Assembly (NCBI RefSeq): GCF_006228385.1
Contig: NZ_CP039852.1
Location: forward strand, 2,558,001 to 2,622,000
DNA length: 64,000 bases
Reading direction: 5' to 3'
Source of the DNA: Salinimonas iocasae
GTDB taxonomy: Bacteria; Pseudomonadota; Gammaproteobacteria; Enterobacterales; Alteromonadaceae
A program made the position numbers and the translations under genes. Numbering within the stretch: position 1 is the first letter of the stretch; every line of letters begins with the position of its first letter. This document shows positions 8,801 to 17,240 of the stretch, one piece after another. The notes below the pieces were generated by a model, which worked only from the letters and a program-made list of their open reading frames with translations, searched no databases and was not told where the DNA came from.

Positions 8801-9946
8801 ATGAACTGGTTAAAAGTACTTGCCCCGGTCGGGGTTATTCTTGTTGGTATAGCGGCCACCTATGGCGTTGTGGCTACGGCCCCCAAAGAAAAAAGCAGTG
8901 AGCAGGTCGATACCCGTCCTCTGGTTATGGTGGATCGCCTCTCACCACAGAGCCATACTGTTACACTGACCTCCTACGGCGAGGTCACCCCCCTCGAATC
9001 CACTCAGCTCGCAGCCCAGGTAGCGGGTGAGGTAACCCAGTGGAGTGAGGGTTTTATTCATGGCGGTCTGGTTCGTCGAGGCGATACACTCTTTACCATT
9101 GAAAAAGATGCTTACGAAACTGCGTTGTTGCAAGCAGAGGCCGATCTTAGCGCTGCACAAGCACAACTTATTCAGGAGAAGGCTCAGGCGCGGGTTGCTG
9201 AACAGGAAGCCAGGCTGATGCCCGACACCCAGGTTACCGAGCTGTACCTGCGTAAACCACAACTGCTAAGTGCACAGGCGTCAGTTAAATCTGCCGAAGC
9301 AATGCTCAAAATTGCACAGCGAGATTTGGAAAATTGCGAAGTGAAAGCCCCCTACGATGCACTGGTTGTGTCCCGGGAGATTGGTGTTGGCGATTATGTT
9401 TCGCCGGGTACGCTGGCTGCGACAATACACAATATAGAAACTGCCGAAGTCACCTTTCCGGTAGCAGGCTTCGACAGACACCTGTTACCTGAAAACCTCT
9501 CCCGTCTGGCAGTAAAAGTGTCAACCGATGCACGTCAGTCGTCAGTTATTGATGGCTATATTCACCGTGACTCCGGAGTGGTGGATGCGGCGACCCGCCT
9601 GTCTCACCTGGTTCTTAGAATCGACGACCCTTACGGTATCGATGGTAACGAGCAACAGGTTAAATTTGGCAGTTACGTCAATATTTCATTTAAGGGTCGA
9701 ACCCTACAAGATGTTTACCGAATTCCCCAGGAGTTGGTGACCAACAACCGTATCTGGCTGATGGATAGCGACAATAAACTGGTACCCCGCGATGTTGAGG
9801 TGGTGCATGAAAGCGGCAAGCACTTCTTCATTCGGGCTGACCTGGCCGATGCAAACGTGGTGATGACGCTACCTGAATACCCACAGCCGGGTATGGAAGT
9901 AAAAGTTGCACAAGACAGCGATGATCTTGTCGCACAAAAACAGTAA
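8801..9946 (+). CDS. RND efflux periplasmic adaptor (membrane fusion protein)
   Basis: A 381-residue membrane fusion protein. It has an N-terminal hydrophobic anchor (VLAPVGVILVGIAATYGVVA, residues 5-24) and a barrel-sandwich lipoyl half (GEVTQWSEGFIHGGLVRRGDTLFTIE split across the two halves). An alpha-helical hairpin follows around residues 100-165 with repeated Ala/Gln (ADLSAAQAQL, KSAEAMLKIAQRDL). The second lipoyl half is CEVKAPYDALVVSREIGVGDYV, followed by a beta-barrel. Such proteins link an RND pump to an outer membrane channel. The permease gene starts 12 bases downstream, so the two form an operon; no outer membrane channel gene is next to them. The substrate is unknown. Confidence 0.9.
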   Translation: MNWLKVLAPVGVILVGIAATYGVVATAPKEKSSEQVDTRPLVMVDRLSPQSHTVTLTSYGEVTPLESTQLAAQVAGEVTQWSEGFIHGGLVRRGDTLFTIEKDAYETALLQAEADLSAAQAQLIQEKAQARVAEQEARLMPDTQVTELYLRKPQLLSAQASVKSAEAMLKIAQRDLENCEVKAPYDALVVSREIGVGDYVSPGTLAATIHNIETAEVTFPVAGFDRHLLPENLSRLAVKVSTDARQSSVIDGYIHRDSGVVDAATRLSHLVLRIDDPYGIDGNEQQVKFGSYVNISFKGRTLQDVYRIPQELVTNNRIWLMDSDNKLVPRDVEVVHESGKHFFIRADLADANVVMTLPEYPQPGMEVKVAQDSDDLVAQKQ

Positions 9947-9958
9947 AGGGCCAGCCTC

Positions 9959-12900
9959 ATGACTATGCCAATAGACACGCATCGCGGCCTTATCGCCTGG
10001 TTTGCCAGAAACTCTGTAGCAGCTAACTTGCTGATGGTATTTATTCTGCTGATGGGACTAATCAGCTTTACCAGTATCCAGCGGCAGATGTTCCCGAATA
10101 TAGAGCTTAATTACATCACAATTTCAGCGCAGTATCCGGGCGCTTCTCCCCAGGAGATTGAAGAAAGCATCCTGATTAAAGTCGAAGAGGCCATTAAGGA
10201 TGTCACTGAAATTGATCAGGTTGTATCCCGGGCTTTTCGTAATTCAGGCACGGTGACGCTGGAAATCGATAAGAAAGCAGAACTTACCGATGTGCTCGAT
10301 AAGGTGAAATTGCGGGTTGATGGTATTGCAACCTTCCCCGCCGGCATGGAGCCGGTGAATATTTCACAACAGGAATTTGAGCAAAATGTTATCGAGATGC
10401 CTTTGGTGGGTGATGTTCCGCTTAGCGAACTGAAACCTCTGGCTAAAGAAATTGAAGATGAGCTGTTACAGCTTGGGTCGGTGTCTTTGGTTGACGTGGG
10501 CGATCCTGCCGATGAGATTGCCATTGAGATACGTCCGGATATGTTACGTAAGTACAATCTAACCATTGAAGACATCAGTGGCGCTATCCGGAATTACTCG
10601 GCCAATATATCTGCCGGGCAGTTACGGACAGAAGCAGGCTTAATATCTGTTCGGGTCGAAAATCAGTACTACCGTGGCCGCGATTTTGCGCAGATACCGG
10701 TTAAGATTGGCCAAAACGGCGCGAAGGTTCTTCTGTCAGATGTTGCTACCATCACCGATGGTTTCACGGAAGGTGAGTGGTATTTCAGCTATTCAGGCAA
10801 AAACTCAATCTACATGGCGGTAAAAGCCACCCGCACACAGGACATGGTGCCCGTAGCCGAAACGGTAAAAAATTATATTGAAAGCAAAAACAAGACATTG
10901 CCTAAAGGCATCGAGCTTAAAGTGCTTGTAGATATGACCTATTACCTTAACGCCCGACTGGAAATGATGCTGATGAACCTTGCCGAAGGGGCGCTGTTAG
11001 TCGCGCTTCTGCTGACGCTGTTTTTGCGTTTCAGGCTGGCGTTCTGGGTGATGCTAGGCTTACCCATCTGTTTTCTCGGGGCTTTCATGTTGATGCCTCT
11101 GTTCGGTGTGACCGTAAACATCCTTTCGCTGTTTGCTTTTATCATGGTACTGGGCATCGTGGTAGATGATGCAATTGTTATAGGGGAAAGCGCCTACACC
11201 GAAGTAGAAAATAAAGGTGGCGGCGTCGATAATGTTATTCGCGGCGCCAAACGGGTGGCTACCCCGGCCACTTTTGGTGTACTGACCACAATCGCAGTAT
11301 TTGCTCCTTTTACGTTAAGCAGCGGTCCTGAAGGTGCCTTTTTCTACAATATCGCAGTGGTCGTTATTCTGTGTCTGGCATTCAGTCTGATTGAGTCGAA
11401 ACTGATTCTGCCTGCGCATATTGCGCATACTAAATTCCCCCCCGTTAAACAGGACTCATGGCGCGCGCGTTTCAATCATCGCTTTAATGGCTTTGTTCAC
11501 GGCCCGTATAAGCGACTCGTCGAGAAAGCAACCCGTTGGCGCTACTGTGTTTTTGCGCTGTTTCTTACGGTATTGATGATCAGCGTTGGTCTTATCATGG
11601 CCAATTATGTGCGTAGTGTACCCAACCCTAAGGTACCGCATGATTTTCCACAGATACGCATTGAGATGAACGAAACCGCCTCAGACAGAGCGGTGATCGA
11701 TGCGCTCAAAATCATTGAGCAAACGATCTGGGATGTGGACGCTAAAATCAAACAGGAAACCGGTGCCAATATGGTGCGCGATATTCTGGCCTTTAATCAG
11801 GAACGAACGACTGGCCGGGTTGTTGCGCCGCTGGTTGATGAAGACGCACGTCCCTTTGACACCTTTGAGTTAGCCCGCCGCTGGCGTGAGGCCATGCCGG
11901 AGATCCCCGGTATGAAATCATTTAGTGTGGCTGATGATGTAAATAGCGGCGGTGGTGACGGCGAATTCGGCTTTCTGCTATACGGTGCGGATATCGATGA
12001 GTTGAATGCTGCTGGCAGAGCATTTATTGCCATGTTGCAGCAACAAAAAGGGCTCTACGATGTCAGCTCCACCATCGACCCTGACAGCAAAGAAGTGCAG
12101 CTGACGCTGCGTCCAGTAGCGTACGATCTCGGTATTACGCTATCAGATATTGCCAATCAGGTCGGCGCCGGGTTTTACGGCGGCGAAGCACAGCGTGTGA
12201 TTCGTGGCGGCGAAGAGGTGCGCGTGATGGTGCGCTATCCACAGCTTACCCGGGAACAGTTCTCTGAACTGAAATATTCGGTCATAAAAACACCAGCCGG
12301 TCAGGATGTGATGCTCGGTGACGTGGTGAACCTGGTCGAAGCACCCGGCATCAGCTATATACGCCGTGAAGAAGGCTATCGTAGTGTTTATGTCTGGGGT
12401 TCTATTGATGAGGAAGCCGTAGAACCCGATGCGGTTATCGACGACGTTTATAAAACCCACCTGCCTAAACTGAAAGAGGATTTTCCTTCAGTGCTAACGC
12501 AACTGGGCGGCGACATTGAAGAGCAACAGGCGCAGCGTAACGAGCAACAGATGTTCTTTTATGCTGCAATGATTATGGTCTACGTCCTGCTGGCTGTACC
12601 GCTTAAAAGCTACGGGCAACCGCTGATTATCATGTCTGTTATCCCCTTTAGTATGACCGGTGCGATCTGGGGGCATTTTTTGTTAGGTCTGGACTTATCA
12701 ATGATGTCTTTCTTCGGCATCATTGCGGCGGCCGGGGTTGTGATTAATGACTCGCTGGTGATGACCGATTACGTTAACCAGGCGCGCCGTGAAGGGTTTA
12801 GCATCTCAGAGTCAGTGACTCGTGCCAGCACAGCGCGGTTCAGAGCAATAACCCTGACATCCATCACTACCTTTGCGGGCGTGTTACCTATTCTGTTTGA

Positions 12901-13111
12901 GACCAGCCTGCAGGCAGCTTTTGTTATCCCGATGGCGGCTGCACTTGGCTTTGCAGTGATGTACGCAACGCTGGTCACACTAATATTGGTGCCTTGTTTG
13001 TACATGATGCTGGAAGATGTAAAAAGCGTAGTAAAAAGGCTGATAGGCCGAATGCGCAAAAATAGCAGTCAAAAGCACCACGATACTGCGCCATCTTCGC
13101 AGACTCCATAA
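9959..13111 (+). CDS. RND efflux permease
   Basis: A 1050-residue inner membrane proton-driven exporter of the AcrB/MexB superfamily. It shows the family's duplicated architecture: helix 1 near residue 20-40, a large periplasmic loop, helices 2-6 (about 335-485), helix 7, a second periplasmic loop and helices 8-12 (about 865-1020). The helix-4 motif GIVVDDAIVIGE carries the paired aspartates needed for proton relay. The second half has the matching GVVINDSLVMTDY. Its partner adaptor gene lies 12 bases upstream. A terminator at 13179 closes the operon. Sequence alone does not tell the substrate; drugs, lipids or metabolites are all possible. Confidence 0.93.
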   Translation: MTMPIDTHRGLIAWFARNSVAANLLMVFILLMGLISFTSIQRQMFPNIELNYITISAQYPGASPQEIEESILIKVEEAIKDVTEIDQVVSRAFRNSGTVTLEIDKKAELTDVLDKVKLRVDGIATFPAGMEPVNISQQEFEQNVIEMPLVGDVPLSELKPLAKEIEDELLQLGSVSLVDVGDPADEIAIEIRPDMLRKYNLTIEDISGAIRNYSANISAGQLRTEAGLISVRVENQYYRGRDFAQIPVKIGQNGAKVLLSDVATITDGFTEGEWYFSYSGKNSIYMAVKATRTQDMVPVAETVKNYIESKNKTLPKGIELKVLVDMTYYLNARLEMMLMNLAEGALLVALLLTLFLRFRLAFWVMLGLPICFLGAFMLMPLFGVTVNILSLFAFIMVLGIVVDDAIVIGESAYTEVENKGGGVDNVIRGAKRVATPATFGVLTTIAVFAPFTLSSGPEGAFFYNIAVVVILCLAFSLIESKLILPAHIAHTKFPPVKQDSWRARFNHRFNGFVHGPYKRLVEKATRWRYCVFALFLTVLMISVGLIMANYVRSVPNPKVPHDFPQIRIEMNETASDRAVIDALKIIEQTIWDVDAKIKQETGANMVRDILAFNQERTTGRVVAPLVDEDARPFDTFELARRWREAMPEIPGMKSFSVADDVNSGGGDGEFGFLLYGADIDELNAAGRAFIAMLQQQKGLYDVSSTIDPDSKEVQLTLRPVAYDLGITLSDIANQVGAGFYGGEAQRVIRGGEEVRVMVRYPQLTREQFSELKYSVIKTPAGQDVMLGDVVNLVEAPGISYIRREEGYRSVYVWGSIDEEAVEPDAVIDDVYKTHLPKLKEDFPSVLTQLGGDIEEQQAQRNEQQMFFYAAMIMVYVLLAVPLKSYGQPLIIMSVIPFSMTGAIWGHFLLGLDLSMMSFFGIIAAAGVVINDSLVMTDYVNQARREGFSISESVTRASTARFRAITLTSITTFAGVLPILFETSLQAAFVIPMAAALGFAVMYATLVTLILVPCLYMMLEDVKSVVKRLIGRMRKNSSQKHHDTAPSSQTP

Positions 13112-13178
13112 AATATCGTGGATGATTACGTGAGAATCGATGCTGGCTAACCCCCTGACAGGCTCAAAGAAAAATAAG

Positions 13179-13207
13179 GCCCCCATTCATTCAGGGGGCT
13201 TTTTATT
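13179..13207 (+). terminator. Rho-independent terminator of the RND operon
   Basis: GCCCCC pairs with GGGGGC (13179-13199) around an ATTCATTCA loop and is followed by TTTTTATTT. It lies about 70 bases after the permease stop. Confidence 0.85.
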
Positions 13208-13287
13208 TACTCAGTCGCAAGGCGCTGCTTTTTTTCCCGGGAAGATGTTAGTCTCAGTTAACCTGAATAGCCTGGGAAACATACCCT

Positions 13288-13770
13288 ATGAATAACTATA
13301 CAATCCGGCCTGCCCAGCAAGCCGACGCCTCGCTGATTCTGAATTTTATTGTTGAACTGGCCCGTTATGAAAAGGCCGAAGACGAAGTAGAAGCCAGTGA
13401 AGAAGATATCAGGAATACGTTGTTCGGTGACAAAGCCACCTCACACTGCCTGATTTGTGAAAATGACGGCCAGCCAGTAGGCTTTGCCGTATATTTTTAC
13501 AACTATTCTACCTGGCAGGGCCAAAACGGCCTATATCTGGAAGATTTATTTGTCAGCACCGACGAGCGGGGCAAAGGCGCAGGCACCGCACTATTAAAAT
13601 ATCTGGCACAGCATGCCGTTGAGAATAATTGCGGCCGCTTCGAATGGAGTGTACTGGACTGGAACAAGCCAGCCATAGACTTTTATGAGTCCATCGGCGC
13701 AAAACCCAAAAGTGAATGGCTGGGTTATCGCCTGACCGGCGATGCGCTGACCCGGTTTGCAAACAGCTGA
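13288..13770 (+). CDS. GNAT N-acetyltransferase (diamine acetyltransferase-like)
   Basis: A 160-residue single-domain GNAT enzyme. The acetyl-CoA site motif A is visible as LYLEDLFVSTDERGKGAGTA (residues about 77-96, with RGKGAGTALL matching the R/QxxGxG/A signature). Later motifs include FEWSVLDWNKPAIDFYESIGA. The overall pattern, including the N-terminal RPAQQADASLILNFIVELARYE and the LDWN...FYESIGA end, is that of the spermidine/spermine or diamine acetyltransferase-like group. The exact substrate cannot be called. The gene stands alone, between the RND terminator and the peptidase gene. Confidence 0.88.
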   Translation: MNNYTIRPAQQADASLILNFIVELARYEKAEDEVEASEEDIRNTLFGDKATSHCLICENDGQPVGFAVYFYNYSTWQGQNGLYLEDLFVSTDERGKGAGTALLKYLAQHAVENNCGRFEWSVLDWNKPAIDFYESIGAKPKSEWLGYRLTGDALTRFANS

Positions 13771-13779
13771 TTTTCCCGA

Positions 13780-13875
13780 TTAAAAGCTGATGAGATATTT
13801 CATCAGCTCGCCAATCTGTTCCGGTACATAGCCGGTAACAACTTTATCCTTTTCCGACAATACATTACCTACCAT
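13780..13875 (-). CDS. possible 31-residue small ORF
   Basis: A short minus-strand frame of 31 residues (MVGNVLSEKDKVV..., ending LMKYLISF) with protein-like composition, in an otherwise empty gap. An in-frame stop lies just upstream and no good ribosome binding site precedes the ATG. The AGCTGATGA / TCATCAGCT inverted repeat at its 3' end could produce the apparent coding pattern by chance. It may be a remnant of a larger gene or non-coding. Confidence 0.2.
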   Translation of the reverse strand: MVGNVLSEKDKVVTGYVPEQIGELMKYLISF

Positions 13876-14019
13876 TGTTGTTTACATCTTTACGCCACTA
13901 CGACAGGATAAAGACACCGATTACTAAGGCCAGCCTGATTGAGACGTTCCGTCTGCATGCTAAAGTAATCTGCCTACAACATAACAACTGGCCATCAAGT
14001 CAGTGAAATGGAGCAATCA

Positions 14020-16152
14020 ATGCAAAAAACAATTATAGCCACTGCAATTGCAGCAGCGATGGCGCTATCGGCATGTACCAGTAGCCAGGATACCAATAAC
14101 GCTAAAGCCATGGCTGAAAGTCAGCAGAGCAATACCGACAACGTTCTGATGAGAAAAAGCACCCTGCCCTACCAGACACCTGAATTCGATAAGATTAAAA
14201 TCACAGATTACGAGCCAGCTTTTAATAAGGGCATGAAGGAACAAAGCGCTGAAGTAAATGCTATTGCAAACAGCTCTCAGCCTGCGTCGTTTGAAAACAC
14301 GATACTGGCGCTTGAAAACAGTGGCGAACTAATAAAACGCACGTCCAATCTGTTCTTTAACCTTTCCAGCATTGCCTCCAGCGATGAAGTGCGCCGCATT
14401 GAATCGGAAATGACGCCTCGTTTGACCGCGCATGAAGATAACATTTACCTGAATGATGCATTATTCAAACGCGTTAAAGCCGTTCACGATAACAAGTCTT
14501 CATTAAGTGATATCGATCAGCGCCTGACTGAATTCTATTACAAGAAATTCGTTCGTGCCGGCGCTAATCTCTCCGAAGCAGATAAGTCGACCATGCGTAG
14601 TCTGAATGAGCAGATTTCGACACTGGAAACTCAGTTTTCACAAAACATTCTGGCTTCGTTTAAAAATGACACTATCGTCATCAAAGATGAATCAAAGCTT
14701 GCCGGGTTATCAGATAAAGAAAAAGCGAACCTAAAATCTGCAGCCGAGAGTGCAGGTAAACAGGGTTATCTGATTTCGCTGGTCAACACCACCCGCCAGC
14801 CCATCCTTGCCAGCCTGGAAAACCGCGAATTGCGCAAGCACATATGGAAAACATCTGCTAACCGCGCGATGAATGTGAATGCCCCCATTATTTTGAAACT
14901 GACAAAATTGCGGGCACAAAAAGCCAAGTTACTGGGTTTTGATAATTGGGCATCCTATAAAATTGATGACCAGATGGCGCAAACGCCTGAGAATGTTTTT
15001 GAAATTCTGGATGACCTGGCACCTAAAGCTGTGGCGCGCGCTAAGCGTGAGGCGGCAGATATCGAAGCCATCATGCACGAAGAAGGTGTGCAGGGTTCCG
15101 TGAAGCCCTGGGACTGGGCATTTTACGCTGAGAAGGTACGTAAAGATAAGTACGATTTTGACGACAGTCAGGTAAAACCGTATTTTGAGCTTAACAGTGT
15201 ACTGGAAGAAGGCCTGTTCTTCGCAATGAATAAACTGTACGGCATTCGTTTTGAAGAGCGCAACGATTTACCTGTTTATGTGGACGATGCCAGAGTATTC
15301 GAAGTATTTAACAGCGATGATTCAAGCATCGGGCTGTTCTTCTTTGACCCTTACGCGCGCGAGGGCAAAGCCGGTGGCGCGTGGATGAGCGAGTTTGTAA
15401 CACAGAGTTTCCAGAATAATCTGAAACCGGTAGTCTACAATGAGCTCAACATCGTTAAGCCAGCACCCGGGGAGCCGACACTGCTTTCTTACGATGAAGT
15501 CAGCACGTTGTTCCACGAGTTTGGACATGCTGCCCATGGCCTGTTTTCTCAGGTGCAATACCCCAGCCTGGCAGGTACCGCTACAGCCCGTGATTTTGTG
15601 GAGTTTCCTTCGCAGTTTCACGAAGACTGGGCTATCGACCCTGAAGTACTGGCAAATTATGCAAACCACTACGAAACCGGCGAGCCTATTCCACAGGCGC
15701 TGCTGGATAAAATGCTTAAAGCGGTAAAATTCAACCAGGGGTTCAATACCACTGAATACCTCGCCGCTGCATTACTGGATATGGAGTGGCACATGCTGGA
15801 TGCCGACGATAATGTCAGTAATGTTCAGCAGTTCGAGCAAAAAGCGCTGGCTGCTCACGATATTGACTACGCGCCGGTGAAGCCACGCTACAAGTCTAAT
15901 TACTTCAGCCACACGTTCGCGGGCGGTTATTCAGCATCTTATTACGCCTACCTGTGGACAGAGGTACTGGCTGCTGATGCATTTGCCTATATGGACGATA
16001 ACGGTGGCTTGAGCCGTGAGAATGGTAAAAGCTATCGACAGGAAGTATTGTCAAAAGGTAACAGTGAAGACCTGATGGAAAATTATGTCGAATTCAGAGG
16101 GCAGAAGCCTGAAGTTGATGCGTTATTGGAACGCCGCGGCCTGAAAGACTAA
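14020..16152 (+). CDS. M3-family oligopeptidase lipoprotein (Dcp-like)
   Basis: A 710-residue zinc metallopeptidase of family M3 (peptidyl-dipeptidase Dcp / oligopeptidase A group). The zinc site HEFGH is at residues 499-503, with the downstream glutamate in the FVEFPSQFHEDWA segment about 25 residues later. The N-terminus is a lipoprotein signal, AAAMALSACTSS, so it is likely anchored in the periplasm, unlike cytoplasmic E. coli Dcp. It would cut short peptides into dipeptides or fragments. ATG 14020 is preferred to ATG 14008 because GGAG lies 7 bases before it and no such site precedes the earlier ATG. It is a single gene closed by a terminator. Confidence 0.9.
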   Translation: MQKTIIATAIAAAMALSACTSSQDTNNAKAMAESQQSNTDNVLMRKSTLPYQTPEFDKIKITDYEPAFNKGMKEQSAEVNAIANSSQPASFENTILALENSGELIKRTSNLFFNLSSIASSDEVRRIESEMTPRLTAHEDNIYLNDALFKRVKAVHDNKSSLSDIDQRLTEFYYKKFVRAGANLSEADKSTMRSLNEQISTLETQFSQNILASFKNDTIVIKDESKLAGLSDKEKANLKSAAESAGKQGYLISLVNTTRQPILASLENRELRKHIWKTSANRAMNVNAPIILKLTKLRAQKAKLLGFDNWASYKIDDQMAQTPENVFEILDDLAPKAVARAKREAADIEAIMHEEGVQGSVKPWDWAFYAEKVRKDKYDFDDSQVKPYFELNSVLEEGLFFAMNKLYGIRFEERNDLPVYVDDARVFEVFNSDDSSIGLFFFDPYAREGKAGGAWMSEFVTQSFQNNLKPVVYNELNIVKPAPGEPTLLSYDEVSTLFHEFGHAAHGLFSQVQYPSLAGTATARDFVEFPSQFHEDWAIDPEVLANYANHYETGEPIPQALLDKMLKAVKFNQGFNTTEYLAAALLDMEWHMLDADDNVSNVQQFEQKALAAHDIDYAPVKPRYKSNYFSHTFAGGYSASYYAYLWTEVLAADAFAYMDDNGGLSRENGKSYRQEVLSKGNSEDLMENYVEFRGQKPEVDALLERRGLKD

Positions 16153-16159
16153 TTTAACA

Positions 16160-16190
16160 AAAGCCCGGTTCGCCGGGCTTTCTTTTTTTT
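16160..16190 (+). terminator. Rho-independent terminator of the M3 peptidase gene
   Basis: Perfect stem AAAGCCCGG / CCGGGCTTT with a TTCG tetraloop, followed by a C and eight T residues. It sits between the convergent peptidase and Spo0M-like genes and may serve both. Confidence 0.9.
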
Positions 16191-16193
16191 GTT

Positions 16194-16946
16194 TTATCCC
16201 AGCAGTCGCTCAATGTAGGGCCGAACAGCTTCTACGGTTTTACAGTGATTCGGAATGGAAGTTGACTGATAACCATCGCCTAAAAATGCGCGGTCTTTCT
16301 CAATCAATACGCCGGTATCGCTACCATTGTCTACGAATGTCACCTCCAGTTCTTTAGCACCAAATAAAGAACGCGACTCAGGCTTAAATTCATATTCCTG
16401 ATAACAGGGTAAGTGAGATACAAATTCACGGGCCCTGACATGGCCTGCTTCAATATCTGATTTGAACAGCCGGTAACCGCTATTGCTGATAAATTGCAGC
16501 ACTGCCATTTGTGTATCGGAGGGCAGGATTGTTAACGGATCTTTATCGCTGCCGTCTATACCGCTTTTAATATCCAACCCGGTTTGCAGCCAGACCTTCC
16601 CGATACGGTGGCCAAACAGTTCGGTAGCTGGTGCTTCAGGATGCAACTCCAGTGAAAACTCGTTAGTTAGTGTCTCACCCGGCTGAACGGTCAGATCGAA
16701 GCGTTGGTTCCAGTGCTGCAACACCACGCTTTTATTATATTTTACTTCGCTGTCACCCACATCGGCTTCCGCTTTGGCATCTGCCATAATCGCGAACTCC
16801 AGGCCTTTGATGTGTTGCTCAACTTCACCGCCCTTAATCACCACCTCAATATCAAACATCTCACCGGCACGTAATTGGTCAGACTTAAGAATCGCATCAA
16901 CAGTAGCCTTACCAATGCCCACCCGGGCTAACAGATTTTTCAACAT
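16194..16946 (-). CDS. Spo0M (SpoOM)-family arrestin-fold protein
   Basis: A 250-residue protein of the sporulation-control Spo0M family. Recognisable are the start LLARVGIGKATVDAILKSDQ, the GEMFDIEVVIKGGEVEQHIKGL strand pattern and a C-terminal region holding NGSDTGVLIEKD-like repeats. The family has an arrestin-like double beta-sandwich. It is named from Bacillus sporulation but is common in non-sporulating proteobacteria, where its role is unclear. There is no signal peptide or membrane segment, so it is probably cytoplasmic. It is a single gene, convergent with the peptidase gene. Confidence 0.85.
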   Translation of the reverse strand: MLKNLLARVGIGKATVDAILKSDQLRAGEMFDIEVVIKGGEVEQHIKGLEFAIMADAKAEADVGDSEVKYNKSVVLQHWNQRFDLTVQPGETLTNEFSLELHPEAPATELFGHRIGKVWLQTGLDIKSGIDGSDKDPLTILPSDTQMAVLQFISNSGYRLFKSDIEAGHVRAREFVSHLPCYQEYEFKPESRSLFGAKELEVTFVDNGSDTGVLIEKDRAFLGDGYQSTSIPNHCKTVEAVRPYIERLLG

Positions 16947-17086
16947 AGCATGTCCTTGTTTCAGAAATTATCAAAATGCTATCAGCGCATACCCGGGGGC
17001 TCAAATTTAGAATGTAACGAAATACTGCACTAACGAAAGCAATATCTCTCGTTCACCTCTAACTGGTTCCTTTTTTTAACTTTCTG

Positions 17087-17140
17087 TTGACAGTAAACAT
17101 TAAGTTAACGTAACGTTAATTGTATTACAATAATATTGTA
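17087..17140 (+). promoter_or_regulatory. control region of the TonB receptor/GH97 operon with two palindromes
   Basis: A TTGACA at 17087-17092 could be a -35 element. Downstream are two perfect 15-base odd palindromes: TTAACGTAACGTTAA (17105-17119, centre 17112) and TACAATAATATTGTA (17126-17140, centre 17133). The centres are 21 bases apart, two helical turns, which suits side-by-side binding of dimeric regulators. The half-sites differ, so two regulators or one loosely specific one are possible. TAATAT inside the second palindrome may be the -10. No regulator gene is adjacent. Confidence 0.5.
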
Positions 17141-17240
17141 CTTTTGTTATATGCGTCATCACTTCTGACCAGCGTCGTGTTTTATTCAATAATTCTGTTG
17201 TTCAGCTTTCGAAAGATAATCTGAAAGAATAGGTCTTACT

